Translations under genes and position numbers: made by a program
Assembly: GCA_016722515.1 (NCBI GenBank)
Contig: JADKJE010000005.1
Coordinates: 81,575 to 145,574, forward strand
DNA from: Alphaproteobacteria bacterium
GTDB lineage: Bacteria > Pseudomonadota > Alphaproteobacteria > Rickettsiales > JADKJE01
Length of the DNA: 64,000 nt
Direction of reading: 5' to 3'
The notes under the pieces: model-generated
What the model was told of the DNA's origin: nothing
Database searches by the model: none
Seen by the model: the letters and a program-made list of their open reading frames with translations, nothing else
In this document: positions 37,017 to 45,782 of the stretch, piece after piece
Layout: every line of letters starts with the position of its first letter
Numbering within the stretch: position 1 is the first letter of the stretch

Positions 37017-38036
37017 TTAATACTTGGGTTTAAAGGGTTTGCGTTCAGTTGGTTTGGGATACACCCGTATATCGCTACGCCGATTCTTTAATGCTAGGAT
37101 ATTCCAGCTGATGGCTTTGGCAATAGCAAAGATAGAAACCTTCCGTGATGATTGGATTAATTTACGTTTTTGAAGAACAGGTTCCATACCCCATAACGCG
37201 TCTTTAATGGCTTTTAAAAAGGGAAGGCCATGGCCCAAACGTACGGCTTTTACCCCTAATAATCCATGCATGATGATCAATGGGGGCAAACTAATGGGCA
37301 TTAACAATAGGGGCATGTTTTTAAGCCAGGTCCAGATACGGTTTCTAACCCCGTAATAGGTTTGAAAGACGCTGTTTTGACCGGCAATGGCAGAGCCTAC
37401 ATGATACACCACGGCCTCCCTTACCTGTACCGCTTGTTGCCCTAACCAGCGAAAGCGAAAGCCAAGATCGACATCTTCGCCATAACAAAAAAAAGATTCA
37501 TCAAATCCGCCTGCTTCTCGAAAAATTTCGTGGTTATAGAGTGCCGCAGCAGCACACGGGGCAAATGTTTCTCCCGTTGCTGGTAAGGTTGAAAGTGGCC
37601 AGCGATAATGGCCGCGATAAGGAATGCCAAAAATATGATAAACATCACCGGCGCCATCAAGCTCAGACGGGCGATTGGCATTTATCTGGGTAGAGCCAAA
37701 CATCATAATTTTAGGAAAGCGGATGGTGGCAAACATCAACTGCTGTAGCCAGTCTTTAGCGGGAAAAGCGTCTGGGTTTAAGCACGCAATCCACGGGGCA
37801 TCGGTTTGTAGTGCTCCTACGTTATTGGCAGCCGCAAAACCAAGATTCGTGGTGCTGCGAATGAGTTTTAGCCTGGTATCCTGAGGCAATTGGTTTATGG
37901 AACCATCCTGTGAGGCATTATCAACCAGGATTACCTCAAAGTCGGTAAAGCTCTGCAACAATACGCATTCCAGGCAGCGTTTAAGGTAATCACCGGCATT
38001 ATAATTCACAATGATAACGGCAACTTTAGCAGGCAA
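37017..38036 (-). CDS. Family 2 glycosyltransferase
   Basis: The 339-residue GT-A protein starts with KVAVIIVNYNAGDYLKRCLE, followed by FEVILVDNASQDGS, LGFAAANNVGA, WIACLNPDAFP (the D.D-type metal site), FEAGGFDESFFCYGEDVDLGFR-like text (GEDVDLG, catalytic Asp) and a C-terminal hydrophobic patch (LLLMPISLPPLIIMHGLLG). It resembles rhamnosyl-type GT2 enzymes that build surface polysaccharides. It overlaps pyrF by 11 bases and precedes hisN by 2. Confidence 0.88.
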   Translation of the reverse strand: MPAKVAVIIVNYNAGDYLKRCLECVLLQSFTDFEVILVDNASQDGSINQLPQDTRLKLIRSTTNLGFAAANNVGALQTDAPWIACLNPDAFPAKDWLQQLMFATIRFPKIMMFGSTQINANRPSELDGAGDVYHIFGIPYRGHYRWPLSTLPATGETFAPCAAAALYNHEIFREAGGFDESFFCYGEDVDLGFRFRWLGQQAVQVREAVVYHVGSAIAGQNSVFQTYYGVRNRIWTWLKNMPLLLMPISLPPLIIMHGLLGVKAVRLGHGLPFLKAIKDALWGMEPVLQKRKLIQSSRKVSIFAIAKAISWNILALKNRRSDIRVYPKPTERKPFKPKY

Positions 38037-38730
38037 GGGTTTTCTCTATTGTTTTGAGGATATGGATAGGATCCGTTGCTTCGGTGATAGGGCGGCCAAT
38101 AACAAGATAATTGGCGCCAAGAGCCAGTGCTTGTGCTGGTGTGAGTACGCGTTTTTGATCGCCCGTCTCGGATCCTTCTGGGCGAATGCCGGGCACGACT
38201 AATAAAAGTTCATTACCAAGTGCCATACGTAATAATCCAATTTCATGGGGTGAACAGACTACACCATCAAGCCCACACTCTTTTGCCAGGGTTGCCAGGC
38301 GTAAGACCTGTTCTTCCACTACTTCGTTCATACCAATCTGCCTTAAGTTAAGAGCATCCATGCTGGTAAGGATGGTAACGCCGAGTAACTGAGGCGGTAC
38401 TCGTTGATATTGTTCACACCAGTTGGAAACGGTATCGGCAGCGCGTGTTAGCATATCTTTGCCGCCGCTGGTATGGACGGTAATCATCTGCACATTGAGG
38501 GACAACGCCGAACGCAAGGCTCCAGCAACCGTATTGGGGATATCATGAAATTTAAGGTCAAGGAATATGGGGATATTGTGCTGAGCAATTGCCGTTACCC
38601 CCTGGGGGCCATGATAGGTAAAGAATTCTAGGCCTAGTTTAATACCGGCAATATGCGGGGCTAACATCCGTGCCATCTGGCTGGCACGGCCAAGGTCGGT
38701 TGTATCAAGGGCGCAATAGATAGGAAGCAT
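38026..38730 (-). CDS. pyrF: Orotidine 5'-phosphate decarboxylase
   Basis: I start at the ATG at 38730 (MLPIYCALDTTDLGRASQMA); a TTG 15 bases upstream is less likely. The ~234-residue TIM barrel contains GIKLGLEFF, IFLDLKFHDIPNTVAGA (the catalytic D.K..D.P.T cluster), TVHTSGG, TILTSMD, DGVVCSPHEI and VPGIRPEG. It makes UMP, the last step of pyrimidine synthesis. A perfect hairpin lies in its leader at 38,759-38,781. Confidence 0.95.
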   Translation of the reverse strand: MLPIYCALDTTDLGRASQMARMLAPHIAGIKLGLEFFTYHGPQGVTAIAQHNIPIFLDLKFHDIPNTVAGALRSALSLNVQMITVHTSGGKDMLTRAADTVSNWCEQYQRVPPQLLGVTILTSMDALNLRQIGMNEVVEEQVLRLATLAKECGLDGVVCSPHEIGLLRMALGNELLLVVPGIRPEGSETGDQKRVLTPAQALALGANYLVIGRPITEATDPIHILKTIEKTLAC

Positions 38731-38758
38731 GGAAAGGAACCCCAAATAGGCTTATTTA

Positions 38759-38781
38759 CGTTACGCTACTCTAGCGTAACG
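38759..38781 (-). promoter_or_regulatory. Perfect hairpin in the pyrF leader
   Basis: CGTTACGCTA pairs with TAGCGTAACG around a three-base loop, 28 bases before the pyrF start. It could be a leader hairpin or a protein-binding palindrome; there is no adjacent T run on the minus strand. Confidence 0.45.
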
Positions 38782-38885
38782 GGGTTTATTTTCAAGGGCT
38801 AGTTTTTTGACGTTTGAATAATGCATTGTAAAATAGTTCGTATGGGTGTAAAAGAGTAAAGTCGAAAAACAAAAATGGTAGTAAT

Positions 38886-39566
38886 GTGGCTAGTGAAAGA
38901 GAATTTACAGAAATAAATTCTAATACTGTTGTGATTGCTCAGGGAGAGGTTAAAGCAAGGGATGGGATTATATGGGTCGATGAAACAACCTTTGCCTTAT
39001 TTAATAGTATCAGCAGGTCTGATTATCCCTCAGTGGTCCAACACTTAGATGCTGGGGCGGATGTCAATGCCGTACTGCCGTTGGCGCAAATATTTCGTAC
39101 GAATGAATTTTTTGAAAAAGACACTCCTCTTATGGCCGCTTTGTCTGATTCAAGATATGGTTCTGTTGAAGAAAGAAAAGCTATTGTTAGATTGCTGTTG
39201 GAAAGGGGGGCTGATGTTAACTGTACGCAGGATCTTGACAGAAGATCGCCTCTGTATTGGGCATGTTACTTTGGTTGGGAAGATGTTGTCGGAGACATTC
39301 TTGAACGCGTACCACAATGTAATCAGAAACAATATGTAAATCTCTGTGATAACGATGGTTTTGCGGCACTGCATGCTGCTGTTATATCAGGAAGTAAGAC
39401 TATCGTTCATAGACTTTTAGAGTTGGGGGCTGATTGCAAACAAAAAGCATATTCGGAGGGAGTGGGATACACCCCTGGGGCAATGGCAAAAACCGCTGGT
39501 AATCGGCACGAAATAACCGAAATGATTAAGCGTTTCAAATCAAGCGAAGTCGAACAAGGTCGATAG
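38886..39566 (+). CDS. Small ankyrin-repeat protein
   Basis: A 226-residue protein starting at a GTG without a convincing ribosome site, so the start is uncertain. Ankyrin-like units are VVQHLDAGADVNAV, DTPLMAALSDSRYGSVEERK with IVRLLLERGADVNCTQ, RSPLYWACYFGWEDVVGDIL, and FAALHAAVISGSKTIVHRLL with LGADC. There is no signal sequence or membrane helix. It is convergent with the unknown gene at 39,569, with two bases between the stops. A role in protein-protein contact, perhaps with a host, is inference. Confidence 0.75.
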   Translation: MASEREFTEINSNTVVIAQGEVKARDGIIWVDETTFALFNSISRSDYPSVVQHLDAGADVNAVLPLAQIFRTNEFFEKDTPLMAALSDSRYGSVEERKAIVRLLLERGADVNCTQDLDRRSPLYWACYFGWEDVVGDILERVPQCNQKQYVNLCDNDGFAALHAAVISGSKTIVHRLLELGADCKQKAYSEGVGYTPGAMAKTAGNRHEITEMIKRFKSSEVEQGR

Positions 39567-39568
39567 TT

Positions 39569-40621
39569 TTACCGTTGTGGAATTTCTGGTTTTTGGTTGC
39601 TTGTTTTGGGTGTTTTTGCAATTTCAGCGATGTTTTTTAACGACATGATTCTCGTTGTTGTGAGGTTCTCTTTCAGTGTATCGACTTCTTCTTTAGTCAT
39701 AGGTTGATTTTGTATATTTCTTATAAAGCCTTCAAGATTTACACCTTCCATGTATTTCTCCATCAAGAGGGTATTTTCCACGGTTAGTCTAGAACAAACA
39801 AGAGTGGCTTGTTCCGCCGTGCGTTGAGGTAGCCAATTTTTTTGAATTGCGGTAGGCATATGCTGTTCCATCGCGTTATAAATTTTTTGAAATTGATCTG
39901 GGTTATTAAATGACAAAGGAAAATTATTACGAATGGTGTTTGCTACAGCCTCAAAATATCCAGGATCTATGTTTTGGAATCGTTGTACCATATGGTCAAC
40001 AAATCCGTTTGTAAAGGAAGCGTGAAGAGCATGCTCTCTTTGAATACTCGTTGGGATCATATTAATAGGCATGTTATGGTAGCCTTTTTCAGCGGTAACT
40101 CGGGCGATATTGAAATTGTTTATCTCGGTTGGCAATTCTGTAGCACTATTTGAAATACGGTCGACCATACTCTGGATGCTATTTGAGGGATCATATTCCA
40201 AGATATCGGACGTTCTTTTACAGCCAGCACGGAAAGCCTTATTGATGCCTTCATTAATCTTATCAGAAGCGGAGGGGTTTTCTCCTGATTTTCGTGAATA
40301 AGCTTCTTGTATTCTCTCAATAATAATGCCCCAAGCTGGACCCATTTCAAATAAAGACGGATGCATTTTGACTAAGAATTTACTTAATTTTTTTTCATCT
40401 AATCGCTCTGGAACAACCTGTTGCATCTCTTGATTAAATTGGCTAGCTGGAAGATCTGGATAGAGAAAAAAGGATCTAGAGCCTTTTAATGTAGTGCCAC
40501 CAGATCCAAATAGACCGGATTTGACCAGGCTATTTTGAATATTCGTCTCTACTTCACTTGAAATAAAATCTTTCACGGATTGAGCAAGTTCATTTTTGCT
40601 GACAGGTTGACTTTTTGACAT
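39569..40621 (-). CDS. Unrecognised cytoplasmic-type protein
   Basis: The 350-residue product matches no family I know. The ATG at 40621 has GGGAG five bases before it. The protein is mostly helical-looking and polar: an N-terminal MSKSQPVSKNELAQSVKDFI, a Gly-rich LFGSGGTTLKGSRSFFLYP near residue 37, and long amphipathic helices such as TPTSIQREHALHASF-like text and VANTIRNNFPLSFNN. No membrane span or signal peptide is present. The low-GC neighbourhood and adjacent ankyrin gene suggest an accessory pair. The AT-rich 113 bases upstream probably hold its promoter. Confidence 0.55.
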   Translation of the reverse strand: MSKSQPVSKNELAQSVKDFISSEVETNIQNSLVKSGLFGSGGTTLKGSRSFFLYPDLPASQFNQEMQQVVPERLDEKKLSKFLVKMHPSLFEMGPAWGIIIERIQEAYSRKSGENPSASDKINEGINKAFRAGCKRTSDILEYDPSNSIQSMVDRISNSATELPTEINNFNIARVTAEKGYHNMPINMIPTSIQREHALHASFTNGFVDHMVQRFQNIDPGYFEAVANTIRNNFPLSFNNPDQFQKIYNAMEQHMPTAIQKNWLPQRTAEQATLVCSRLTVENTLLMEKYMEGVNLEGFIRNIQNQPMTKEEVDTLKENLTTTRIMSLKNIAEIAKTPKTSNQKPEIPQR

Positions 40622-40734
40622 AATACTCCCATTTCATTGGTTGTGGAGTGTTGTAAGTATTGGTATAATACATAATGAATTATATTATTAATATATATGA
40701 TATATATTAAATTAATATTAAAACATTGGTTGTG

Positions 40735-43632
40735 TTATTCCCAGGATTGATGCCTTGCCAAATGGGCATAATCATTAAATCGTGGCTTATTAGCTGGATT
40801 TGGGATTGCCAGGTAAGGGGTGTGTGGGCTGTTAAAAACGGCAAAAAGATGTTTTAGACCTGCTTCTGCCTCTTTTAACAATGAGGCTAACTCTTTCAGT
40901 TCTTTCTTTTCAGTAAAATTATAAGCTTCTGCAGGTGGCCTATTGCCGGTGAGGCACCAATAAGCGAGTTCGGCGATATCTAAATGCTGGTATGTTGGTG
41001 ATTGTTTGAGCCCGAGTGCATAGATCAAAATCTGCGGAGAAAGCCCTGTTTTAATTTCCCTTTGTTTGGGAAGTGAGCCCGTGCCATGGGTTTTGTAATC
41101 AACGAGAATGGCTTCGCCAGTTGGAAAATAAGAAAGCCTGTCAATGCGGCCTCGGATCGTCCATTGTTCATTCTCGTGTGGTACATCAAGCTGGAATGGT
41201 AATTCACAGACTGTGTTTGCTTCATTACGTTGCCAAGCTAGTTCAATCTGTTGAACCCACGGCGTGAGGTTCGTTAATTTCTTGCGCCAGAAAAAAATCA
41301 CTGGTTCAGGTGGGGCAATTTCTAACAGTGCTTTTTCGCCACAAGCACTCAAGATAGAAGTAAATGAGGTTTCGTCAAAAGGCTGCTGATGGAGCAATTC
41401 TAGGCAACGATGGATAAACATGCCAAAATCGCGGGTGAGGGTATCGCGTTTGAGTGGCTCAAGTTTTTTGAGATTGAGTATGTTTTCGGCATAGATTGAA
41501 TAAGGGTCACGCATCCAGGTTTCAATTTGCCGCACAGTCAGTGACCTTGGGCGTGCACTTACCGGAGGCCGAGGCTCTGGAGGCGATGCTGGTTGAGGGG
41601 CTGTTGTGTGGTGTTGTTTAGCAAGGTACGTATCGTATAGAGGAAAATGGGTTAGTCTTTCCCTGACGCCGCATAACGAAGCGTAGGTGAGTAAACGCTG
41701 TAACCAACGACTTTGTACGCTCACCGTACCATTGATTTTTCGTGAACGGGTGAATAGGATCGATTGTGCTGCAAATAAATGGCAGAAATCGTGAGATTCA
41801 AGGCCTAGCTGTTTTTGATAATCGGGCAGGCCCACGTGCTTACGCATGGTATTATTCAACCAGGGTTGGTGAGACCGGGCAAAGGGAATAGAACCTTCAT
41901 TACAGTCGGCGATGATCACACGTTTATAATCGGCCAGTCGTGCAGCAAACGGAGTTAGGATGGAAATGGCCGTATTGGGAGATGGTATTGGCTCAGCGGC
42001 AATATGTTGCTGCCTTGCAAGTTGGCTAAGTACCTCTGGGTAGTCGGCAGTATCCATGGTTTGATCAGCCAATGGTCCGTTTAGCCACTCATGGAGGAAT
42101 GAAGCAACTTTTTTTCCTTCCTCTGTGTGCCACAATGCATGGTCATCCCAGGTTCGTCCCTCTGCATTCAATGTTAACGATGCAAGATGTAACCGTAAAA
42201 AATGTCCCAGTGTTTGTTTGGGTTGATGCGCATTAAAGCCATCGTGAAGAAAAACAAATCCATCAAGCACAGGTTTAAGCCAGTTATATAAAGTGTTGTC
42301 GGATGATTGATAAAGGGCGTGGCCGATGGATTCATAATCCTCAAAGGTAAATCGTTTATGACGCAGAAAATGTACCTCCAGCTGCCTGGCCAATAGCGAA
42401 CTAGGCGGATGCTCAATTGTATCGGGCATCAGTGGATGCTTAAGCAGGGCCATAAGGCTCGAGAGATTAAAGGGTTGCAAGGCTGTTTTAAGAAATAACA
42501 TCATCCATTGCCATAAGGCGGTGCGGTTAAGGGGAAGAGAGCATGATGAGTGGAGTGGAATCTGTAAATGCTTACAGGACTGAACCAGATATTGTTCCAG
42601 TTCATAGTTATTGGTAATGATGGCAATTGGTTCATGAGGGGCTTCGTTTAACCAATGGTGTGCCGTTTGGGCGATGATTGCAGCTTCTTCTTGTAAATGC
42701 GGACACTCAACAACATGGATATTGTTCCATAACGCAGAATGAATGGTATCGGTCACTTGTCCAAATAATTCAGCCGGTGCAAAAAATTGTTCCAACAATG
42801 CCGATGTTGAAGGATCGTTTTGCGAAGTTATCTCAATCACCTGAATATCCATAGCCGTGGATTTAGCAAATTGCTGGACGTGGTAACAAGGGTGAGCTTC
42901 AGAGAGTGTTTGTGAACCTATTGCTGGGGTCAGTCCTTCCAGATAAACCATACCATGTGGAAGTTTGGCAATGGCTTGGAGGAGTTTAGCCGTTGTTGGT
43001 CGACTGGCTGTTGAACCCAATGCGATCACTGGTTTACTCGGATTATTCGTTTCTAGGTAGCGGGTTATATGCTTAAGTAGCGCATGGTTTGCCTTGATTG
43101 GGTCGACTAATCGATGTTGATGAAGATACGATTGCCAATAGGAAAATGTTTTGCCTAAAAGTGCAAGCGATTGCTGCCATCGTTGCGCATGGTCCTGAGG
43201 AACTAATGTTCCAAGAGCTGAAAATGGGATATCATACAGGGTCATTTCGTCCATCAGATCAAGCAGTTGGACACTGATCTCAAGAAGGCTTTTGGAGGAT
43301 CCTTGGGGGGCTTGATTGGTTTCTTTGAGATAATGGTAGATACAAAGCAGCCGTTGAGCTTGTGAAGGCTTCTGTTGAGACGGTGCCATGCGCTGCTGAT
43401 GAGATTCTAACCACTGGGTCAACGCATAGTCATCGCTTAAATGCACGATCAGGGGAACCGCCAGGTTCGACTTTGTTACCTTGTCAAGGAGTGATTTAAG
43501 GAGGGCCGTCCCAGCAGGTGAAGGGGTTATAATGGTTGTGTGCGCTAAATCACTCTCAGGAATAGTGTGCACTAAATGGGCAACAGCTGTTTCAAGATAC
43601 GGAACACCAAACGGTATGGAGAAAACAGTCAT
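40735..43632 (-). CDS. addB: Double-strand break repair protein AddB
   Basis: The 965-residue length and sequence style match the alphaproteobacterial AddB, partner of AddA in the helicase-nuclease that processes DNA ends for recombination. The N-terminal helicase-like half lacks a proper Walker A (FSIPFGVPYLETAVAHLV), as is usual for alpha-type AddB. The C-terminal PD-(D/E)XK nuclease is recognisable: DFGMFIHRCLELL near residue 740, IRGRIDRL, and EAILVDYKTHGTGSLPKQRE with the catalytic Asp and Lys, then SPQILIYALGL (the QxxxY motif). addA is not in the window. Confidence 0.88.
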   Translation of the reverse strand: MTVFSIPFGVPYLETAVAHLVHTIPESDLAHTTIITPSPAGTALLKSLLDKVTKSNLAVPLIVHLSDDYALTQWLESHQQRMAPSQQKPSQAQRLLCIYHYLKETNQAPQGSSKSLLEISVQLLDLMDEMTLYDIPFSALGTLVPQDHAQRWQQSLALLGKTFSYWQSYLHQHRLVDPIKANHALLKHITRYLETNNPSKPVIALGSTASRPTTAKLLQAIAKLPHGMVYLEGLTPAIGSQTLSEAHPCYHVQQFAKSTAMDIQVIEITSQNDPSTSALLEQFFAPAELFGQVTDTIHSALWNNIHVVECPHLQEEAAIIAQTAHHWLNEAPHEPIAIITNNYELEQYLVQSCKHLQIPLHSSCSLPLNRTALWQWMMLFLKTALQPFNLSSLMALLKHPLMPDTIEHPPSSLLARQLEVHFLRHKRFTFEDYESIGHALYQSSDNTLYNWLKPVLDGFVFLHDGFNAHQPKQTLGHFLRLHLASLTLNAEGRTWDDHALWHTEEGKKVASFLHEWLNGPLADQTMDTADYPEVLSQLARQQHIAAEPIPSPNTAISILTPFAARLADYKRVIIADCNEGSIPFARSHQPWLNNTMRKHVGLPDYQKQLGLESHDFCHLFAAQSILFTRSRKINGTVSVQSRWLQRLLTYASLCGVRERLTHFPLYDTYLAKQHHTTAPQPASPPEPRPPVSARPRSLTVRQIETWMRDPYSIYAENILNLKKLEPLKRDTLTRDFGMFIHRCLELLHQQPFDETSFTSILSACGEKALLEIAPPEPVIFFWRKKLTNLTPWVQQIELAWQRNEANTVCELPFQLDVPHENEQWTIRGRIDRLSYFPTGEAILVDYKTHGTGSLPKQREIKTGLSPQILIYALGLKQSPTYQHLDIAELAYWCLTGNRPPAEAYNFTEKKELKELASLLKEAEAGLKHLFAVFNSPHTPYLAIPNPANKPRFNDYAHLARHQSWE

Positions 43633-43698
43633 GACTAATCCAATTCTGTTTTATCCTCCTTTTTAGAGGAGGGGGTGTTTAATGCCGGAAACCGATCG

Positions 43699-44235
43699 TT
43701 ATTTTGAATCTTTCAAATAGGATTTATCGTAAACCGAAACGGCATTACTGGCATCTGGCAGATCCAAAATGTGTGGATCGGTAAATTGACTGCGGTCGGT
43801 TACCATCTGCACCATGTTGGATGCAACAGAGCAACCAAACGCTTTATGATTCTGGTTGGTTAAATTATAGTGATTAGAAACAAAACGGTTGTCACATGGC
43901 TTTGCAGCGATGCGATTATAAACAAGGGTAACCGTGTCCTGCGTGCCTTGCTCAAGCTGGCTGGAAATACCATACAGTTGCAATGTTTCTTGTGCTGCTT
44001 GGCAGAGTGGGTTGACCGCAGGGTTACATTGCAATGATGCATTAGCAGGTTGCTCATGTTCTAGATGCTTCACGAGTTGGTCGACCTGTTCCTGTGTACG
44101 TAGAGGCAGCGTCACTTTTTGGGTAGCAACATCAAGCAATGATTCAGGCTGTCCAGGAGACACAACTGACACAGCAGGATGTGTACAAGCAGCTAGTAAA
44201 AGCGAAGATAAGAGAACCAAATGTAATTTTTTCAT
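43699..44235 (-). CDS. cpaD: CpaD-type pilus assembly lipoprotein
   Basis: I start at the ATG at 44235 (MKKLHLVLLSSLLLAACTHP), which gives a short lipoprotein signal with lipobox LAAC; in-frame starts at 44250 and 44241 are possible. The ~178-residue protein has the CpaD pattern: a Cys pair region, TQDTVTLVYNRIAAKPC and FGCSVASNMVQMVTDRSQFTDP, where the FGC..A.N...MV..P.D-like segment is the family mark. CpaD is an outer-membrane-associated factor of Tad/Flp pili, working with the secretin CpaC, whose gene lies 29 bases upstream. Confidence 0.85.
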   Translation of the reverse strand: MKKLHLVLLSSLLLAACTHPAVSVVSPGQPESLLDVATQKVTLPLRTQEQVDQLVKHLEHEQPANASLQCNPAVNPLCQAAQETLQLYGISSQLEQGTQDTVTLVYNRIAAKPCDNRFVSNHYNLTNQNHKAFGCSVASNMVQMVTDRSQFTDPHILDLPDASNAVSVYDKSYLKDSK

Positions 44236-44264
44236 GACCATAACCACCATTTACGTATAACGCA

Positions 44265-45641
44265 TTAATCCATCATAAAGCCAAAAGGCCCTTCAAGTGA
44301 AGCAGGGTTTCCGCCTTGTTTTGCTGTTGTGCCCAAGGCACCAAAAAACATGGTTTCCAACATGGTTGCCGGACGGAAATAATCAGTAGGTAAACGCACA
44401 TCGCTACCTGTCAAAGGATTGACAAGATAGGGGGTTACAGCAATGACCAACTCGGTTTCATTACGTGATGTAGCGGTATGGCGCAATGCTGCTCCTAAAA
44501 TAGGAATATTTGAGATACCAGGTGTTTGTTGAATTTCGGTGCTGAATTGATCCTTGATCAAACCTGCAACCATAAAGCTTTCACCCGGGGAAAGTTCAAC
44601 CGTCGTATTGGCGCGTCGAGTTGTAACTGAAGGAACACTCAGTTCTTTGGTTGAAATGGCACCTGAAGCTTGATCGGTGCTGATTTCCGATACTTCGGGT
44701 GCGACACTTAAGCGGATACGGTTTTGAGAGAGCACTAATGGGGTAAAGGAAACAGAAACACCGAATTTTTTATACTCGACCGACATGCGCTCTTCGCCTT
44801 GCGAAACCGGCACAGGGAACTCGCCGCCCGCTAAGAAATCAGCTGACTTACCAGAAACGGCTACCAGGTTTGGCTCAGCCAACACTTTAAACATCCCGTC
44901 TTTTTCAAGCAAATCAAGGCTGGCAGAAAGATCGACACCGCTTCCACTATACATGATTCCACCGGTTGCAAACGAATCAACCGCAGATCCTAATGTATTG
45001 ATGCTGGTACCGACTTCGTTCCCAGTAGCAAAAGGAATTTTTAATTTACTGGTTGCGCGCAACCCTTGAAGGCTAACGCCAATTTTCTTTAATGCTGTAC
45101 GTTGAATCTCACCTACGCGGACGCGCAGCATCACTTGTTGTCCAGAAGCAACTTGCATCAAATTAACAACATCGCGGCCATAATTTTGAACTTTGACAAA
45201 TTCGTTAGCAATCATCACAGCGCGTGCTGCCGCTTCTGCATCAGAAACAATGCCGGTTAGAGCAATGTTATTGCCGATAATTTCTACCCCGATATTTTCA
45301 TGGGGGAGTAGTGATTTTAATGATTGGCGTACCGAAGGCAAGTCCGGAACCACGGTGACATTTACCAAGGAAAGCAGATTTCCTGATTTATCTAAGGTTC
45401 TAATGGTGGTTGTTCCAACTTTAAGTCCTTGAATAGAAAGCTTTTTATCGCCGTGGCGAACGACATCGACCACCTCGTTATTGCCAATGATAAATTTAGA
45501 AACGGTTTTATCGAGACTGATAATCTCTGAACGATGCAAAGACACCGTTGCAGAAGAAGAATCCGACGCTTGCGCAACAAGAGGGCTGCACAATACAACC
45601 ATTATACTTAGGCTTAAAGATAGAAATTGTTTGAATGTCAT
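44265..45641 (-). CDS. cpaC: CpaC/RcpA-type Tad pilus secretin
   Basis: The start at 45641 gives a signal peptide (MTFKQFLSLSLSIMVVLCSP ... AQAS); an upstream start at 45716 would add 25 residues without one. Domains in order are the N-terminal pilus-assembly N domain (IISLDKTVSKFIIGNNEVVDV, DKKLSIQGLKVGTTTIRTLD), a BON-like middle (IALTGIVSDAEAAARAVMI), and the secretin domain (RVRVGEIQRTALKKIGV, VLAEPNLVAVSGKSADFLAG, GEFPVPVS, LRLSVAPEVSEIS-like text, PGESFMVAGLI, IPILGAALRHT). About 458 residues. It forms the outer-membrane channel. The rest of a cpa/tad operon is missing: addB follows cpaD. Confidence 0.93.
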   Translation of the reverse strand: MTFKQFLSLSLSIMVVLCSPLVAQASDSSSATVSLHRSEIISLDKTVSKFIIGNNEVVDVVRHGDKKLSIQGLKVGTTTIRTLDKSGNLLSLVNVTVVPDLPSVRQSLKSLLPHENIGVEIIGNNIALTGIVSDAEAAARAVMIANEFVKVQNYGRDVVNLMQVASGQQVMLRVRVGEIQRTALKKIGVSLQGLRATSKLKIPFATGNEVGTSINTLGSAVDSFATGGIMYSGSGVDLSASLDLLEKDGMFKVLAEPNLVAVSGKSADFLAGGEFPVPVSQGEERMSVEYKKFGVSVSFTPLVLSQNRIRLSVAPEVSEISTDQASGAISTKELSVPSVTTRRANTTVELSPGESFMVAGLIKDQFSTEIQQTPGISNIPILGAALRHTATSRNETELVIAVTPYLVNPLTGSDVRLPTDYFRPATMLETMFFGALGTTAKQGGNPASLEGPFGFMMD

Positions 45642-45782
45642 AAGTAATCCATTTCGAACTTGATTGTTTTGACACAAGTTTTCCTCTGGTATAGGGCATT
45701 GCCAGCAATCCGTCAAGTTTTTTACGTTACGCGTGAAGAGTTAGTCGGAAAGGGGAGGGTATTGGATGGGGTGTTCCCAAGC

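Noticed and set aside
43662..43680. CCTCC...GGAGG hairpin between cpaD and addB
   Set aside because: It has a short stem and no T run on the strand of these genes.
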